DNA of 64,000 bases from Ctenosaura bakeri (Eukaryota > Chordata > Lepidosauria > Squamata > Iguanidae), in NCBI GenBank assembly GCA_948474755.1, contig CAOLHI010000392.1, positions 434,001 to 498,000 on the forward strand. Reading direction: 5' to 3'. The notes beneath the pieces were generated by a model. The model was given only the letters and a program-made list of their open reading frames with translations, was not told the DNA's origin and did not search any database. A program made the translations under genes and the position numbers. This document shows, in pieces, positions 24,593-36,861 of this stretch (position 1 is the stretch's first letter; each line of letters starts with the position of its first letter).

Positions 24593-25565
24593 ATGACAGG
24601 CAATGAATTGAAAAATGGGATGCTAAAGTATTTAGTCTTCGCCCCAGTCTTGTTTAACTTCTTTATAAATTACTTTGATAAGGGAAAAGAAAAGAAAGGT
24701 ACCTATCAAATTTTCAGATGGCATCCAACTGAGAAGGGTAGCTAAAACCTTAAAATAAAGAATCAGGATGACTTTAACATTTTGGAGGAAGGAGCTCAAA
24801 AAAGCCAAAATGAATTTCAACAGGGAAAAGTATAAAGTTCTACATTTCAGTAAAAAAAAAAATTAAAAATGAGATGTGTAAATATAGGATAGCTGATACT
24901 TGGCTTCAGAACAGAATTTGTGAAAATCTAGGGGTCTTAGTTGACACAAGCTACATATGAGTCAACACTGTGATGCAGTGACAAAAAAGAAAAAAGAAAG
25001 GAAAAAAGAAGCCCACCCACAAAACAGAAAACACCCTAATGCAGTTCTAGGCTGCATCAACAGAAGTCTTCTGTATTCTGCTTTGGACAGACTGTGCCTG
25101 GAATACTGTGTTCAGTTCTAAACATCACAGTTTAGGAAGGATACTGATCAGGGTAACCTATCTGGATGGCTTGGTAAAGATGGTAAGTGTTCTGAAAGCA
25201 AGCCCTATTAAGAAAGTTGTGTGCATTCAGCCTGTAGCATAGAGGAGTGACATGATAGTTACCTACAAATAGTGGAATTTCTGTCGGATGGAAGACAGAG
25301 CAAGTAGATTTTCTGCTGCTCTAAAGGGTAGACCCAAAACCACAGGATTCAAACTACAGCAAAGGCTATTCCACCTAAAAATAGGAAAGAACCTCTTCAT
25401 GACAAGAGCTATCTGAGGGTGGACCAGACTACTTCAGCAGTCAGTGAATTCTGCTTAATTTGGGGGTTGTAAAAAGAGGTTAGATAGCCATCTCTCAGAG
25501 ATTCTTTAGCAAGACATTTATGCTCTGGTAGGAGTTGGACCAGATGACTAGATATTAATGGTTAT
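24593..25565 (+). mobile_element. CR1/L3-type LINE, 3' half of the interrupted copy
   Basis: It resumes RT sequence at ccagtcttgtttaacttct (the P-VLFN-FIN motif), then a FSDGIQLRRVA-like segment, then tacatttcag and tgagtcaacactgtgatgca (typical of the C-terminal region), tggaatactgtgttcagttc (LEYCVQF) and a degraded tail ending in gagttggaccagatgacta. Only a short stretch of RT is missing between this and 21810, so both belong to one insertion event. There are many stops. Confidence 0.85.
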
Positions 25566-27394
25566 ACTCTTAACAGACACACTATTTAGACAATATAGAT
25601 ATGGTACAGTACCCTATGGATATAGTTAGTTCTAACTTCACCACTACCTTGGATTTTTGTGGCTATCAATGGCAAAACACTGAACCTAGATCCCATCTTT
25701 GTTTGCTCATTGGGATAGATCCATGAGCCTCAAGTTAGTACCAACTTTAGATACTGTATCAATGAAAACTTAGCAAGTTATCAAGCATATAAATGCCATT
25801 AATGAGTCTACTCTTGTTATGATTAATAACTGGATTTACATCATAAAGTCTATGCAACTGAAACTAGAGTAGATTCCACATTGGAGGTATACTTTGTGGT
25901 GTAGAATTTCAGTTCAAGGAGTTTACCTTCTTTACTATCTGAGTCCATAAATAGTAAATATTTTTAAGAGCAGAAATGCCATTTAAAAACAGAAAATGTT
26001 GTTACCCATCCAGTCTAGATATTTCATCTTTTAAAGTTGTGGCCCATAACAACTGCAACTTCTCAGAATTTTGGTGCTTGAGTGGATATAGCAAACCATA
26101 CATGTTGAACTGGAATTTTTTTTTTTTTGGTAATTAAATTAACAAATCCATGTTTTGTGTTGGAATATTTTTCAGTATCACAAAAGTCAACAAGTGACTC
26201 TGGTAGAATGCTATTGTGTACAATACTTTCAGGGAACACTCATTTTCTGTATGGATTCATCATTTCCTTCACATACAGTGCTTAGTTCTCACTCGATCTT
26301 CTTACATTGCCAGCCAATTATGGTATTCTTTAATTGAATGGTATGCATGAACTGGCTATTTTGTCCTTCCCAGATCTCATCATCCCGAGATAAGCACGGA
26401 AGCCTTGCGCTTTTTCTCTTAAATCAATTTTAGAAATCTCAAGGGATAGGATGCTCATGCTGTCTCCTTGCAGGATATCACATGAGGGATTAAGAGAGGG
26501 GCTTTTTTCTTCTGCCAAATCTATGGACAGCCTGAATTTCAAATATTAGATCAGATGCTGCCATCATAAACTCACATCCAAAGAAATAAAATTCATGCAC
26601 ACATATAGAAGCACAGTTTTTAAGTATTATATGTGGTATATTCAGTATTTTCTCAGAGTCATTAAACACTGTATTTCATCAACTGCAAAAAGGTATGGTG
26701 GCATTATACAGGAATAAACTTGTTAAATGGTATTGCAATGTGCATAAAACAGATACAGATAAGAAGAGGAATGCAAAGAAAGAAGTGAACTATTCCTAAT
26801 TGGAAGAAAGCAATGCCAACAGACAGGGTAGCTTTAACCTCTCCTTGCCACTGAATATCAAAGCAGTAGTGTTCTATAAAATTATGCAGGTAACTTAGGT
26901 AAGTACCCTACAATTCTCTGGAGATGGAAGTGACCTGAGGCTGACTACTGTTACTGTCACAGTCTTGATTGAATGAACTTTAATGTGACCCTCAAGTATC
27001 TATCCTTTGAGTGAATAAGAATAAGTAGTACTCAAAGACAACCATTTCAGCATAATTGTCTAGAACACAAACTAGCTAAATAGGCTGGAGTCATGAGGCG
27101 AAAGCAGAATCAAGACTTAAGACAGTCCCTTTTAAGCATGTGTCCTTGTATTTTTAGAATAAAAACCCTTGAAAATAGCTGTCATAAAACCAAGATGTTT
27201 TTCTACAGTACTGAAATTAATGTATGTTTTGCTTTATTTTAGTTCAATATTTTTGTCTACCGTATAAAAGCGTTAACGTAGATTACAATAGTTTTTTGAA
27301 AAACAAGTTTTTTGGCAATTTTTCATGCAGTCAGTTCTCAGCCTCCAAACAGCATTGCCTTGTTCTGGGCTTTTTCAAGGAGCAAAGAGATAGT

Positions 27395-27536
27395 TACATA
27401 CAGAACCTCTTTCTTTGGAGATTTTTAAGCAGAGGCTGGATAGGCATCTGTTGGGAATGTTTTGATGTGTGTTCCTGCGTAGCAGAGGGTTGGACTGGAT
27501 GGTCCTTGTGGTCTCTTCCAGCTCTATGATTCTATG
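27395..27536 (+). mobile_element. CR1 LINE 3' end fragment
   Basis: It contains tttttaagcagaggctggat, aggcatctgttgggaatg, gagggttggactggatggtc, and the CR1 tail ctatgattctatga. A 5'-truncated copy of the same subfamily as 49545-49960. Confidence 0.93.
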
Positions 27537-27689
27537 AAAGATATACTAAAACACTCAAAAGCTTTCTGTGACAAGTTTGCTCAGTACTCTATCCTTGACT
27601 GTCTTGGTGACTTACATCTAACTAAGGGAGATTGGCTGATCCAGGAAATAGTTAATCTTCACCTTCAGATGTTTAAAGATGGCCATCAA

Positions 27690-28570
27690 ATGACTCTTTG
27701 TCTTCTCTTGTCCAGGCTAAACATAGTTCCTTCAACCTTTCATTATGAGGCTTGGTTGCTGTCTTCTGGACACGTTCCATCTTGTCAATAACCTTCTTTA
27801 ACTGTGGTGCCCAGAAAATGACACAGGACTGTAGTTAAAGCCTGGCAAAAGCTTTAACTATAGTTCTGTTGATGCAGCCTATAATTTTATTAGCTTTTAT
27901 GCTGCTGTATCACACTTAGTATACCAAGAAGCCTAAGATAACTTTCAATGCATGTCAGCCATCCTGTATTTATGCATATAATATTTCCTGCCTAAATGTA
28001 GTTCCTTACATTTAGCTGAGGACTAAATCCAACTATTTTCTTCCTTCAATTCCCTATTCTCATTATTCCTCAAAGCCAAAGATACTAAATCTCATTCTTA
28101 TTTCTTTTTTCATATTTCTTTACAAGAGGTTACATTTCTTTTTTTCCTATCCAACATTTAGGTCATTATATCATCCAGTAAGTACTGTTAAATTTTTCTC
28201 TCTTTACAAATCAAGCCTTCTTTGTAACATGGTCATATAATACTAATCTTTGTATTAAAATCTATAAATCTATTACACATTATGGAGCATCACTACATGT
28301 ATCTTCCCTTTCTCTAAAATCCCTTATGTAAAACTAAAACTACATTTTTCTCTCTAGCCCATTCAAGGCATCACAATGATATTTCATTTAATGTAGTGTT
28401 AATAAACACAGCTTTCTTTTTTTAAGTATAATACTCAAAGATGAACTGAGTAGTGATCTATTTCAGAACCTTTCTTAGGATCTGCATCAAGCTGACCAGT
28501 CAGTAGTTATCTGCTTCTCCTTTTTGCCCCTTTTTGAACATTGTGATAATATGTGCCCAACCCTGTGTGC
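27690..28570 (-). mobile_element. CR1 LINE, antisense, degraded
   Basis: Antisense CR1 landmarks are readable: tcttgtccaggctaaacat, gtcttctggacacgttccat, ggtgcccagaaaatgacaca (complement of the VQFWAP segment), gatgcagcctataattttat and caagctgaccagtcagtag. It abuts the + strand CR1 tail ending at 27536, with a short undefined stretch between, giving an inverted CR1 pair. Limits are approximate. Confidence 0.75.
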
Positions 28571-29754
28571 AGAGGGCTCACTTTTTCACTGAGGATTCTC
28601 AAAATTTATACAGAGGCTTTGAGATGCATGTTCAAGATCCTTTATCACCTTGGATGCAGTACATTTGGCCCTGAAGACTTGAATTCATTTAAGTGTTCCC
28701 AGCCACTTCTTACGTATTATGGACTGCAGCCCAATTTAATATGGCTTGTAGCTCTAAAGACACCCTGAATTCTGAAAGAATGTTTGTCACGAAACCGCAC
28801 TTGTATGATCTCTGATAAAGGTGTAAATTAAAGATATTTATGTGTTTACATATCTTCTGTGGCCTTTACATTTTGCAAAAGAATCAAGTCCCTTTTATTC
28901 TTAAAGAAATCAGTGGATTTTCTTGCTTATGCGTCTTCTTTCTTTTCAGTTAATTGGCTGGCTTATAAACAGCAAATGTCAGTATGAAGTAGGGCCTGTA
29001 GTTCTGGAGCTTAATTTCAAATATGAGAGATCTATTACTCGAAACTGTTTAGAATTATTTCCTGATTCAGAAGATTAATCTTATTTATTCCAAAAGGGTT
29101 TGTGGGATGTAGAGGTTACAGAAACAATGAGATTCTGCATTTGTTCTAATAACACAGTCACAGTGAACGTTGTAGTGATTGTGACAAGGACAAAGGTACT
29201 CTGCACAAATATACTTCTTCTTTAACTGTTCTTTTCATTATGTTCTAAAAATATATATACTCTCACACTAAAGGAGTTGGGGAGCCATTTTGTGCCATTG
29301 GTAGGGCAGAGAGAGGGAGAAATCAAGTTATTTCCTTCCTTTTCTTGAAGTAGAATGGAAGGCATTTCCTCAACCCTTCCTCCTATCCAATCTAAGTATC
29401 TCCACAGGGAAGTCCATCCAGAATCCAATATATGTCTCATGTGGAGAAAGGATTTTTGCAGTTAGAGAAAGATATGTCCACATACACACCAGGGAGGGGG
29501 GACTTTGCTGGGGTTGAGAATGGATATCAAGGATATATTATTTAATGTAAAACTTGTTGGCATTCACAACTTTGTAAGACCCTCTGCTCATGCTTAGGGA
29601 CAAGGTCTTCAAGCAGTTGTTAAAGAAGAAGATTAGTTGTTAAAACAGTAGGGAAAGGAAAGAAGGGAAAAAGAAAGATATGGAATGGGGCCTTCTTGAA
29701 TTGGATGGAGCTTGATGTTATTAGCACCACATTATTAATATCAGTGTCTTACCC

Positions 29755-30050
29755 TCAAGTCCCCTTGGTAGAGAACTTTATGGCTTAGGTCTGGACTATT
29801 TGAAATACTATATCTCCCAATATGAACCTGGCAGAGCATTAAGATCTGCAAGAGAAAGCTTTATCTCGTCCAACTATCATCCAGGCTTGCTTGGTGAGGA
29901 CATAAGAGAGACCCTTCTCAGTGGCTGCTCCCACTCTGTGGAACTCTCTTCTGAGGGAGGCTAGGGTGGACCCTTCTCTGACTTCCTTTCTCCAGCAGGC
30001 AATGTGCTTGACCAGAGCCAATTTGGTCCTTAGCTCTGACAATGGCATAA
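29755..30050 (+). mobile_element. L2-type LINE, RT C-terminal fragment
   Basis: The + strand encodes SVAAPTLWNSLLREARVDPS (29910-29970), the conserved L2-group segment V-AP-LWN-LP-E-R, preceded by a degraded LYGLG-DYLK-YI. It is truncated at both ends and followed at once by the antisense L2 at 30150. Confidence 0.85.
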
Positions 30051-30149
30051 ATAAAGCAGCAGCTCATATGTCTCAGTTTCCCAATTTTTCTCAGTATGAA
30101 ATTAGTTTATTTAGAGGAGTTGAAAATCTGATAAATGACCTCTAGCAAT

Positions 30150-31130
30150 GTATTTGTTTATTTACTCATTCATTTGATTTATATGCTGCTTTTCCCCTGA
30201 GTGGGGCTCAAAATAACTTACAATATAAAATACTGCAGAACATCTAAAATCACATGGAACACAAAAGTTCAAAAGCAATAAACTATACATTAAATTAAAA
30301 CGCTACTTTTAGAACATTAAAAATTAAAACACTCAAAATGCACAGTATATACAAAAACCGGCATACTCAATTACATATCACTTCACCCTGATCAATCAAG
30401 ATTGAAGGACTGTTTAAACAAGGTCTTTGCCTGCCAGTGAAGAGACGGCAGAGAGGGAGCCAATCGAACCTTCTGCAAGGATTTCCAAAGCCTAGGAGCA
30501 GGCACAGAGAAGAGTCTCTCCCATGTCTTCACAAGCCAAAGTCTGGACCTATATAGAGCTTTGTAGATCAAAACCAGCGCTATGAATTGTGCCTAGGAAT
30601 GGCCAGCAACCAGTAAAGTTATTTTAGCAAGCGAGTTACATGTTCTTTATAACCAGCCCCTGTCAGCAGTCTACAGCATTTACAGCATCTACAGCATATA
30701 ATCCACAGCATTTTGAAGATGCTGAAGTTTCCAAACAGTTTCCAGAGGCTGCCCTACATAAGGTGCATTACAGTAATCCCACCAGGATGTAATCAAGGTA
30801 TGTTTTACCATCTCCAGATCTGGCTTCTCAAGAAACAGGTGCAGCTGGCACACTAGTTTTCACTGTGGAAACACACTAGTTTTCACTGTGGAAACACACT
30901 CCTGGCCACCACTGAAACCTGGACATCTGGATTCAGAGATGGGTCTGAGAGTATGAACCTAAAATTTCAGGGAGAGTGTAATCCTGTCCTCCACAGGCTG
31001 AATCGCTATTTCTTGATTTGCCTTCTAACTAAGCAAGAGTACCTTTATCTTACCTGAGTTAAGTTTCAGTTTGTTTGTTTTCATTCAGTCTATTACTGAC
31101 AACAGATATTGTCTGCCCCCCCCCGCATAG
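30150..31130 (-). mobile_element. L2-type LINE 3' end, antisense
   Basis: From plus 30150: tail (atttatatgctgcttttccc, the A-rich aaaattaaaacactc), then antisense RT landmarks ggacctatatagagctttgt (KALY-VQ), acagtaatcccaccaggatg, and the LNP-KT-VLL-like region near 31020-31080. It contains the 23-bp tandem duplication at 30849-30894. Same family and orientation as 23637-24592. Confidence 0.85.
30849..30894. repeat. Perfect 23-bp tandem duplication
   Basis: Positions 30849-30871 and 30872-30894 are identical (cacactagttttcactgtgg plus aaa), inside the antisense L2. Confidence 0.95.
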
Positions 31131-32143
31131 ACTATAGTTGGTTGAAACTTTATCGTTCAATTTCTACATTTGTTCAGCATCTTTCAAGAAATGTTTTATT
31201 GTGCCAGGTCAGATATCCTTGACCTTCTGTCAGAAAATGTATAATATGTACTTTGTGCACATATTAGAGCACATTTGTAGTTTTCATTAAAAATCAACTC
31301 AGAAGAATGCTCCATAGGAGGACATTCAGTATGATCATGAGAGGTGGCCAGGAGGATGTGAGTATAGAGTATAAGTGTAGCTGATTATCAGTGAAAGAAT
31401 CAGGGAAAGAGGGGGTGAAAACTCTTTCTTACTCTTTTTACCTCTAAAAAAATGTCATGGACCATACAGAGAGCCACCTCCCTTGCACTGTCAAGTTTCA
31501 GGTCAAACTGCTGAGCCATTTTCATTTCTGTCTTCAGTGGCAGAATATGATTCATCTGATCCATCCATAACATACGGCTGTGGCAGTGTAATATGCACAA
31601 CTTAAAAGTGTATTTCGGGTGCTATCCAGTAATGTTGACAAAATTGGTACTCATTAGTTTTGCTTCACGTGGTGCTCTACCCCTTGGTACAAATTGGAAA
31701 AAAAAAAATTATGAGATTGTGCTATACTAGTAGATCCTTACTCTTCCGTTTTTCTCCCACTAGACCAGGGGATCAGATTTTGCTGTTGGTGGAAGGCAGA
31801 AAAAGTCCTCACTATGGTGATGGTGACTAGCCATTACAACGGAGTATGCAAATACTCTAAGAGAACAGGGCATTACTGGCATATGGAATGGGGTTCTGTG
31901 TAACAGTATATGGAAGCAGGAGGAGGAATTGCCAACAAAACCACCTGCCTATGTTTGTGCATTTCCATGTTGTGTGGATAGTTACATTAGTGTGATTGCT
32001 TGTATACTTTTGTATGATTATGAGCTAACCTACAATATAGAGACCACACAAAGCATGTATTTGGCTCGTTTTTATATGGCTTCAAGTAAGCATAAAGTAT
32101 ATTTTAATGCCCCTAACATGTAATTATTTTCTTTTCACAAAAG

Positions 32144-32329
32144 AATATTATGAAGAGATGTATTGTAACCAACTCAGTTTGGCCCATTGCTTCAATAAGC
32201 CTGAAGATAAATGGTTAAGAAATTACTTCTATGAACAGTGTTACAAAACTGCTCAGCTGATTAAAATCGATGGTGGGAAGAAAGAAGCAGAAGCACATTC
32301 AAATATGGGCCTTGTTTATGAGGAGCAAG
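32144..32329 (+). CDS. TTC29: TTC29 internal coding exon C (start of TPR region)
   Basis: Reads (E)YYEEMYCNQLSLAHCFNK, PEDKWLRNYFYEQCYKTAQL and IKIDGGKKEAEAHSNMGLVY, then EEQG. This matches mammalian TTC29 at EDKW-RN-FYE-C-K-AQLIKID-GKKEAEAH. The first two bases complete a Glu codon begun in exon B. It ends caag|gtaagt at phase 1. The last residues (AEAHSNMGLVYEEQG) are the A-helix of a TPR unit with the G8 and Y11 consensus positions; the B-helix is in exon D, 22.2 kb away. Two aromatic-rich helices before it form the preceding repeat-like unit. The frame is open and the acceptor is good. Confidence 0.96.
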
Positions 32330-33032
32330 GTAAGTTTCTTTCAGGTGGCTTACATACAAGTAACTTATATAAATTACTTACTTTGCTTCAGAAAATATGA
32401 TTTAGAAACCTGCAAGGCAGCAATGAATTTTTATCATGAAGGATGTAGTAACATTGTACAGTTTAGGGGCATCTTAGTTTTCATGTGATACCTGAACCTA
32501 AAAACTTGAAAGCTTGTGCTTAAAAGAACAAATATATCAACATGTGGTAAGATTTGGAATGCCATTGAACAGCAGTTGGGACTGTTTTTAGCTGTTAGTC
32601 ATTCATGCCTCTCCATACTCAGCATTCTTCAGGAGTCCCATTATTTCTTTTCCAGTTTGTCATTGTACTGGAGGCAGTGGGGGCAGCATATTCCAAATTC
32701 TATTTGTAACATTTTTTTAAAAAAAACAACCCTACTTTCAAAACCCATCTGTACAATATAGATTAACACTACTGCTGTCAATTCCCTTTTTATAGCCATA
32801 GAAAATATATTTTGTGGTTTCAGGATTTGTCTGATGTAGAAGTAGAATATCTTGTTTGGGATATTTCCTTGAATTTTAATTTGTCCAGTTATATCTTGGC
32901 AGCTCAGTAAATATAAGACACTTACAGTGCTCAGTTAATTCCTGTTATAATTTATGTGAGCATCCATGACAAAGGTATATACTAACAGTTTCCTCAATTA
33001 CTGCAGAGGATTTATTTGAGATATAAAATATA

Positions 33033-34190
33033 GGCCATTTCCACATGATGAGGCTCTGGCAAGTTCTTCTATTGCAGCCCTGGCAGGGAGGGGAGTGTGC
33101 CAGGAATGATCCCCACCGGGTTCACTGGGTTGCTGTAGAGGGGAGCACGCTAGCCCTGTCTCTTCCCTTCCGCAGTGCAGCTAGGCACTTCCCATTGCTG
33201 TGCTGGTGAGGGAGGCGTTGCCAGCATCCTTCTGCCCTTCTGTACAGCTAGGAAGGGCAGCAACACCATGTGATGGTAGGTATAAAATGGATTTTTTTTC
33301 CATTTTGCAAATACCACGTGCGCCGCTTGGGGGCAAGATGGCAGCAGCCCAGCAACAACATCGTGCAGAAGCATGACCAGCTGACCACTTCCATCCTGGC
33401 CCCAAAGGGCCATAAAGAGACATAGTCACAGGTGACTGTGCTGGCAAAATGCAACAAATTCCAAAATTCACAAAACAGTGATACATTTATTTGACCACCT
33501 AAAAAGCACAAAAGTGTGCTGCAGTGGACTTACCTTGTGGCACCATTTGCGGGGTGGAGTGGGAGTTGTAGATGGTGGCCCTTTTGGCCTCCTGGCCAGT
33601 AGGTCGGGCCATTTCCAGGGGGGGTGGGCCTCGTGGGATGCCCCAGATGCTCGGGAGGTGACAGCCAATCGGAGCACACCTCCCACGCTCCGATTGACTG
33701 CCGTGGCCAGATCACCTCCCCTGCGGCCGTGTGGGAAGCCAGCAGTCTGCACTCAGGCTGCTTCCCGCCTGCCCACCCTTTGTATTTTGCTAGGGCTGTG
33801 CAGTTTGTTCTGTTTGCGGTTATATGTTGGTTTTATCATGTTTGTTCTGTTGTTTCTCTGTCACAGCTTATTGGCAGTCACATGGGTCTTGGATCCAGAT
33901 TGGTCGGGGCCAATGGCCTTTGGACAAGGTTCACTGGCCCCTTGCAGTTTGGAAGGGGGTGCAAGGCAGCGGTGAGCATGTCCGGCTCGGGGGACATGCC
34001 TTGCTTGCACCTCCTGGTGACAGGAGGTTCTGCGGTGGGATCCCCTGGTGGCCATTTATGATTCTGGCACCAAGTTGGAAGCCTGGGTACATCGGTCAGC
34101 AGCAAGCTGATCGATGCAAGGATCCAGACCCATGTTTTGGCCAACTCATTGTATACTGTAGCCAATAAAGTTGTGACCTTTGTTTCCTAA
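33033..34190. other. GC-rich palindrome-bearing island, probably composite transposon
   Basis: A roughly 1.1-kb block much richer in G+C than its surroundings. It starts at ggccatttccacatgatgag after a TA. It contains a hairpin (caatcggagc at 33666 with gctccgattg at 33687) like those in the GC-rich MITEs of this window, and a second ggccatttcc start at 33608. It ends near gccaataaagttgtgacctt, which carries an AATAAA at 34165. Open frames up to 165 codons (33478-33975) come from the base composition and have no recognisable domain. I cannot define matching inverted ends, so the family is not assigned. Confidence 0.45.
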
Positions 34191-34279
34191 TTTTGGTGTG
34201 TTTTTTTTTTTATTCTGTAGCCTCATCGCCCCTACCCACACAATACATTATACAAGCTTTGAAAGCTCCACTGTTCAGC

Positions 34280-34382
34280 TATCTGATGGGGGTGCTCTAA
34301 CTGGAGTTCTCACTGTTAGCAGAGGGTTGGACTCAGTGGTCTGTGGAGACCTTTCCTGTTCTATAGTTTTATGATTCCATAA
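34280..34382 (+). mobile_element. CR1 LINE 3' end fragment
   Basis: agagggttggactcagtgg, then cctttcctgttctatagttt and tatgattccat: a diverged CR1 terminus. Confidence 0.75.
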
Positions 34383-34507
34383 GAGCATAGAAGCAAACTG
34401 TGCTTGAAGCAATCTCTGAATATTGTCCTTATTTCATTATCATTTCATTTGCCTAGCATAGCTGTTGGGACTGGATAGTTTCTTTACCTAACACAGGACA
34501 GGAACTG

Positions 34508-34600
34508 TCCTGCCCTCCAAATGTTGTATTGTATAGCTCTAGCCAATACAATGAATGGTGTGGAATGTTCGGAATTACAGCTCACAACAGGGCATAAAGG
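34508..34600. repeat. Old palindromic interspersed repeat
   Basis: ctgccctccaaatgttgtat then ggaattacagctcacaacag: a diverged copy of the repeat type described at 63862-63958. Confidence 0.45.
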
Positions 34601-35924
34601 AAACTTAGTCCTATCAGATGCTCCTTTAGTCTGTACTTTTTTAAAAAAATTCTGTCCACAAATGCAATTACTTATGGATGAGCAAACTTTTTGCCTGGAA
34701 GGCTGCGTCCTGATGTTGGATGGGATCTGGACTCCCTCCCCCCCATGCCCTTCTCCCTTCTTCTCTGGCTCACACTTCCATGCTTGTCTGAGTTTAAACT
34801 TCCCCTTCCAGCACTCTTAGATGCCGTTGTATGCCTTTTCACTCTCCAATTAATTGGCACTGAGAACAGCTGAGGAATGCCACTCTGAGTGTAACCCTCA
34901 GTTGTCTCAGTATCAGTCAACTGGGCAACATGGAAGAAGGAGGCAAATCACCTAGGGAAGGCACCTAAAGGTCATGGCCTCATGCCAGCCTCAGGTTTCC
35001 CCACATGTATCTTAGTTGAAGTCAGAGCCAATGTTGTATTGTGTTGAGTAGCTTTTGAAAGTTGTACGTACATCTCTTTCATTTTTGTTTATCTGTTATG
35101 GCTAGAGAATTTTGGTGTAAGGGCTGACACTCAGCAAAGACTTTGCTGGATTTTTAGGCTTCAATTTGCCTTTCAGATATTAAAAGTCAACTTCTTTAAA
35201 AAAATAATACACACATTAATATGTTCAAAGCTTCCTGCTGAATGTGACTCATTATCCATAGCAACCCACTGCCAATTTAATGCATCACAAGACAAAAAAA
35301 CCCAACAACAGTATTTAAGAGTATTGGAATCTATGGCACTGGGACAAAAATATAGTATAACATAGTAAAAAAAAAAATTCAGCCAAGCTTGGAAAAAGAC
35401 TGTCTAGGTCACTAAACACTTGCTGAAAATGGACAGTGCTTTTCAGCCTAATCTGCCTGGCATAAATGCAAGGGAGGTTTTTGTAACTGGCATTTTATTT
35501 TCACAGAAGAGTGAAGCATAGTTAATGAGATAGAAAAATACTGATTTACTCCAAGGGAGTAATTTGTGACTGGAGAATCCACAGGATTCCTTTATTATAA
35601 AGGACTTAACAACAAAGGCTTAACTGCTGGAAAGGATTAAAGGAATGTGGATTACTGTCTACTTTATAGGTTACTGTTTTTATTGACTGGTCAATATGAT
35701 ATATAAAGTAATGCAATCAATTTATTTCAAGAAGGAGTACTTTCCAGAGTAAGCAGTGCCATTTTATAAAATAACTGTGGATGGAAAATTAATTTTAAAA
35801 TTGTGTATATTAAATATATAGTATCATTCTCCCCACCCCCACCCCAAAATGTTCTATTAGTATCTTTTACATTTAAGAGATTTGGAATCCCAAGCTCACT
35901 CTAACCAATGGGACACCCTTCCGT

Positions 35925-36125
35925 TTATTTATTATAAATATTTATATCCTGCCTTGCTATGTATCACACTCAATACAACTAACGACAATAATAAATAAAA
36001 TGTAAGACAAAATAATTAAAAACAAATATCATATTCAAAAACAAAAGTAAAAACCAAGTACAATTAAAACATGACCAGAGCAGATAAAATATTCACAATA
36101 AATAGTAGTGAGAGATTAGCTTGCA
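35925..36125 (-). mobile_element. L2-type LINE 3' tail, antisense
   Basis: tttatatcctgccttgctat followed by an A-rich series (aattaaaaacaaatatc and similar) matches the antisense L2-type 3' tail. Confidence 0.65.
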
Positions 36126-36394
36126 TTATTGTGGAGGGCAAAGGCCAAATCTAACCTGGAAGGTTTTCACACAACAGCAAGCCATTAATGAGATAATTAC
36201 TTAAAAATTCAGCAGTCTGGGGATAACTACTATTCTCTGTCTTCTTCTCATCAGGAGGAACTCAGAAACACTATAAGAACAGCTCTCTGCAAAATCAGTT
36301 GGGAAGGTTCATATGAATGCAAGTGGGCCTTGAAATAACTTCTTCCTAATGCTGTTTAGGGATTTTAAAAGTCCTTAACTGGCAAAACCACCTC

Positions 36395-36465
36395 TGAACA
36401 CTTCTTGCCCAAGAAAACCCTGTGAAATTCATGGAATTGCCATAAGTCAACAGACAACCTTGGAA
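36395..36465 (+). mobile_element. SINE 3' tail fragment (RTE-type tail)
   Basis: cctctgaacacttcttgccc, aagaaaaccctgtgaaattc, and attgccataagtcaacagac: the tail region of the tRNA- or 5S-derived SINEs that end in the RTE/BovB-like 'ccataagt' sequence. The RNA-derived head is missing. Confidence 0.75.
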
Positions 36466-36861
36466 AGATACTTCTAAATTGTGATTTCCTAGTTATAGTT
36501 CCAAGATTTCTCGTAGTTACTTACTGTTATATGTGTCATTTTAAAAAGTAAGTTTCATTTCCCATCCCTCAAAAGTAACTAGAATAGCTATTTTTAATTA
36601 CTTTAGAAGTTTGAATGCAACGATCCTCTGGCATTTAATATAAAACACAATCTTTTCCTCCTCACCTCATTTTTAAGTTCAACATACGCAACAAAACATG
36701 AAGCACCAGTATAAGGCACAGCGCAAGCTGGCACTTGAACCATGTGATATTATTCCGCTACCATTTAATGAGGCCAAATCTCTATAACTATAAAAATATC
36801 CAAGTACTTTTTCTAGCTCTCGTTCTCCTTCTTTCCTGCTTGCTTTTCTATATCCCCCATT

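Larger units (their letters stand above)
19314..32143 (+). other. TTC29: TTC29 intron B-C (12,830 bp)
   Basis: GT-AG intron, phase 1; the acceptor is tttcttttcacaaaag. It holds the split CR1 (about 20745-21810 and 24593-25565) with its 2.8-kb insert, further CR1 pieces (27395-28570) and the opposed L2 pair (29755-31130). Stretches 19320-20740, 25570-27390, 28575-29750 and 31135-32143 are AT-rich with nothing I can name. The region around 23000-23300 is less AT-rich and has no recognised family. Confidence 0.9.

Noticed and set aside
28553..28768. L2-like RT fragment (FKILYHLG...)
   Set aside because: Only a handful of residues resemble the motif and the flanks do not continue it.
33478..33975. 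165-codon open frame on the + strand, the longest in the window
   Set aside because: It lies in a GC-rich, palindromic island with overlapping frames in several phases on both strands, has no recognisable domain, and is better explained by composition.
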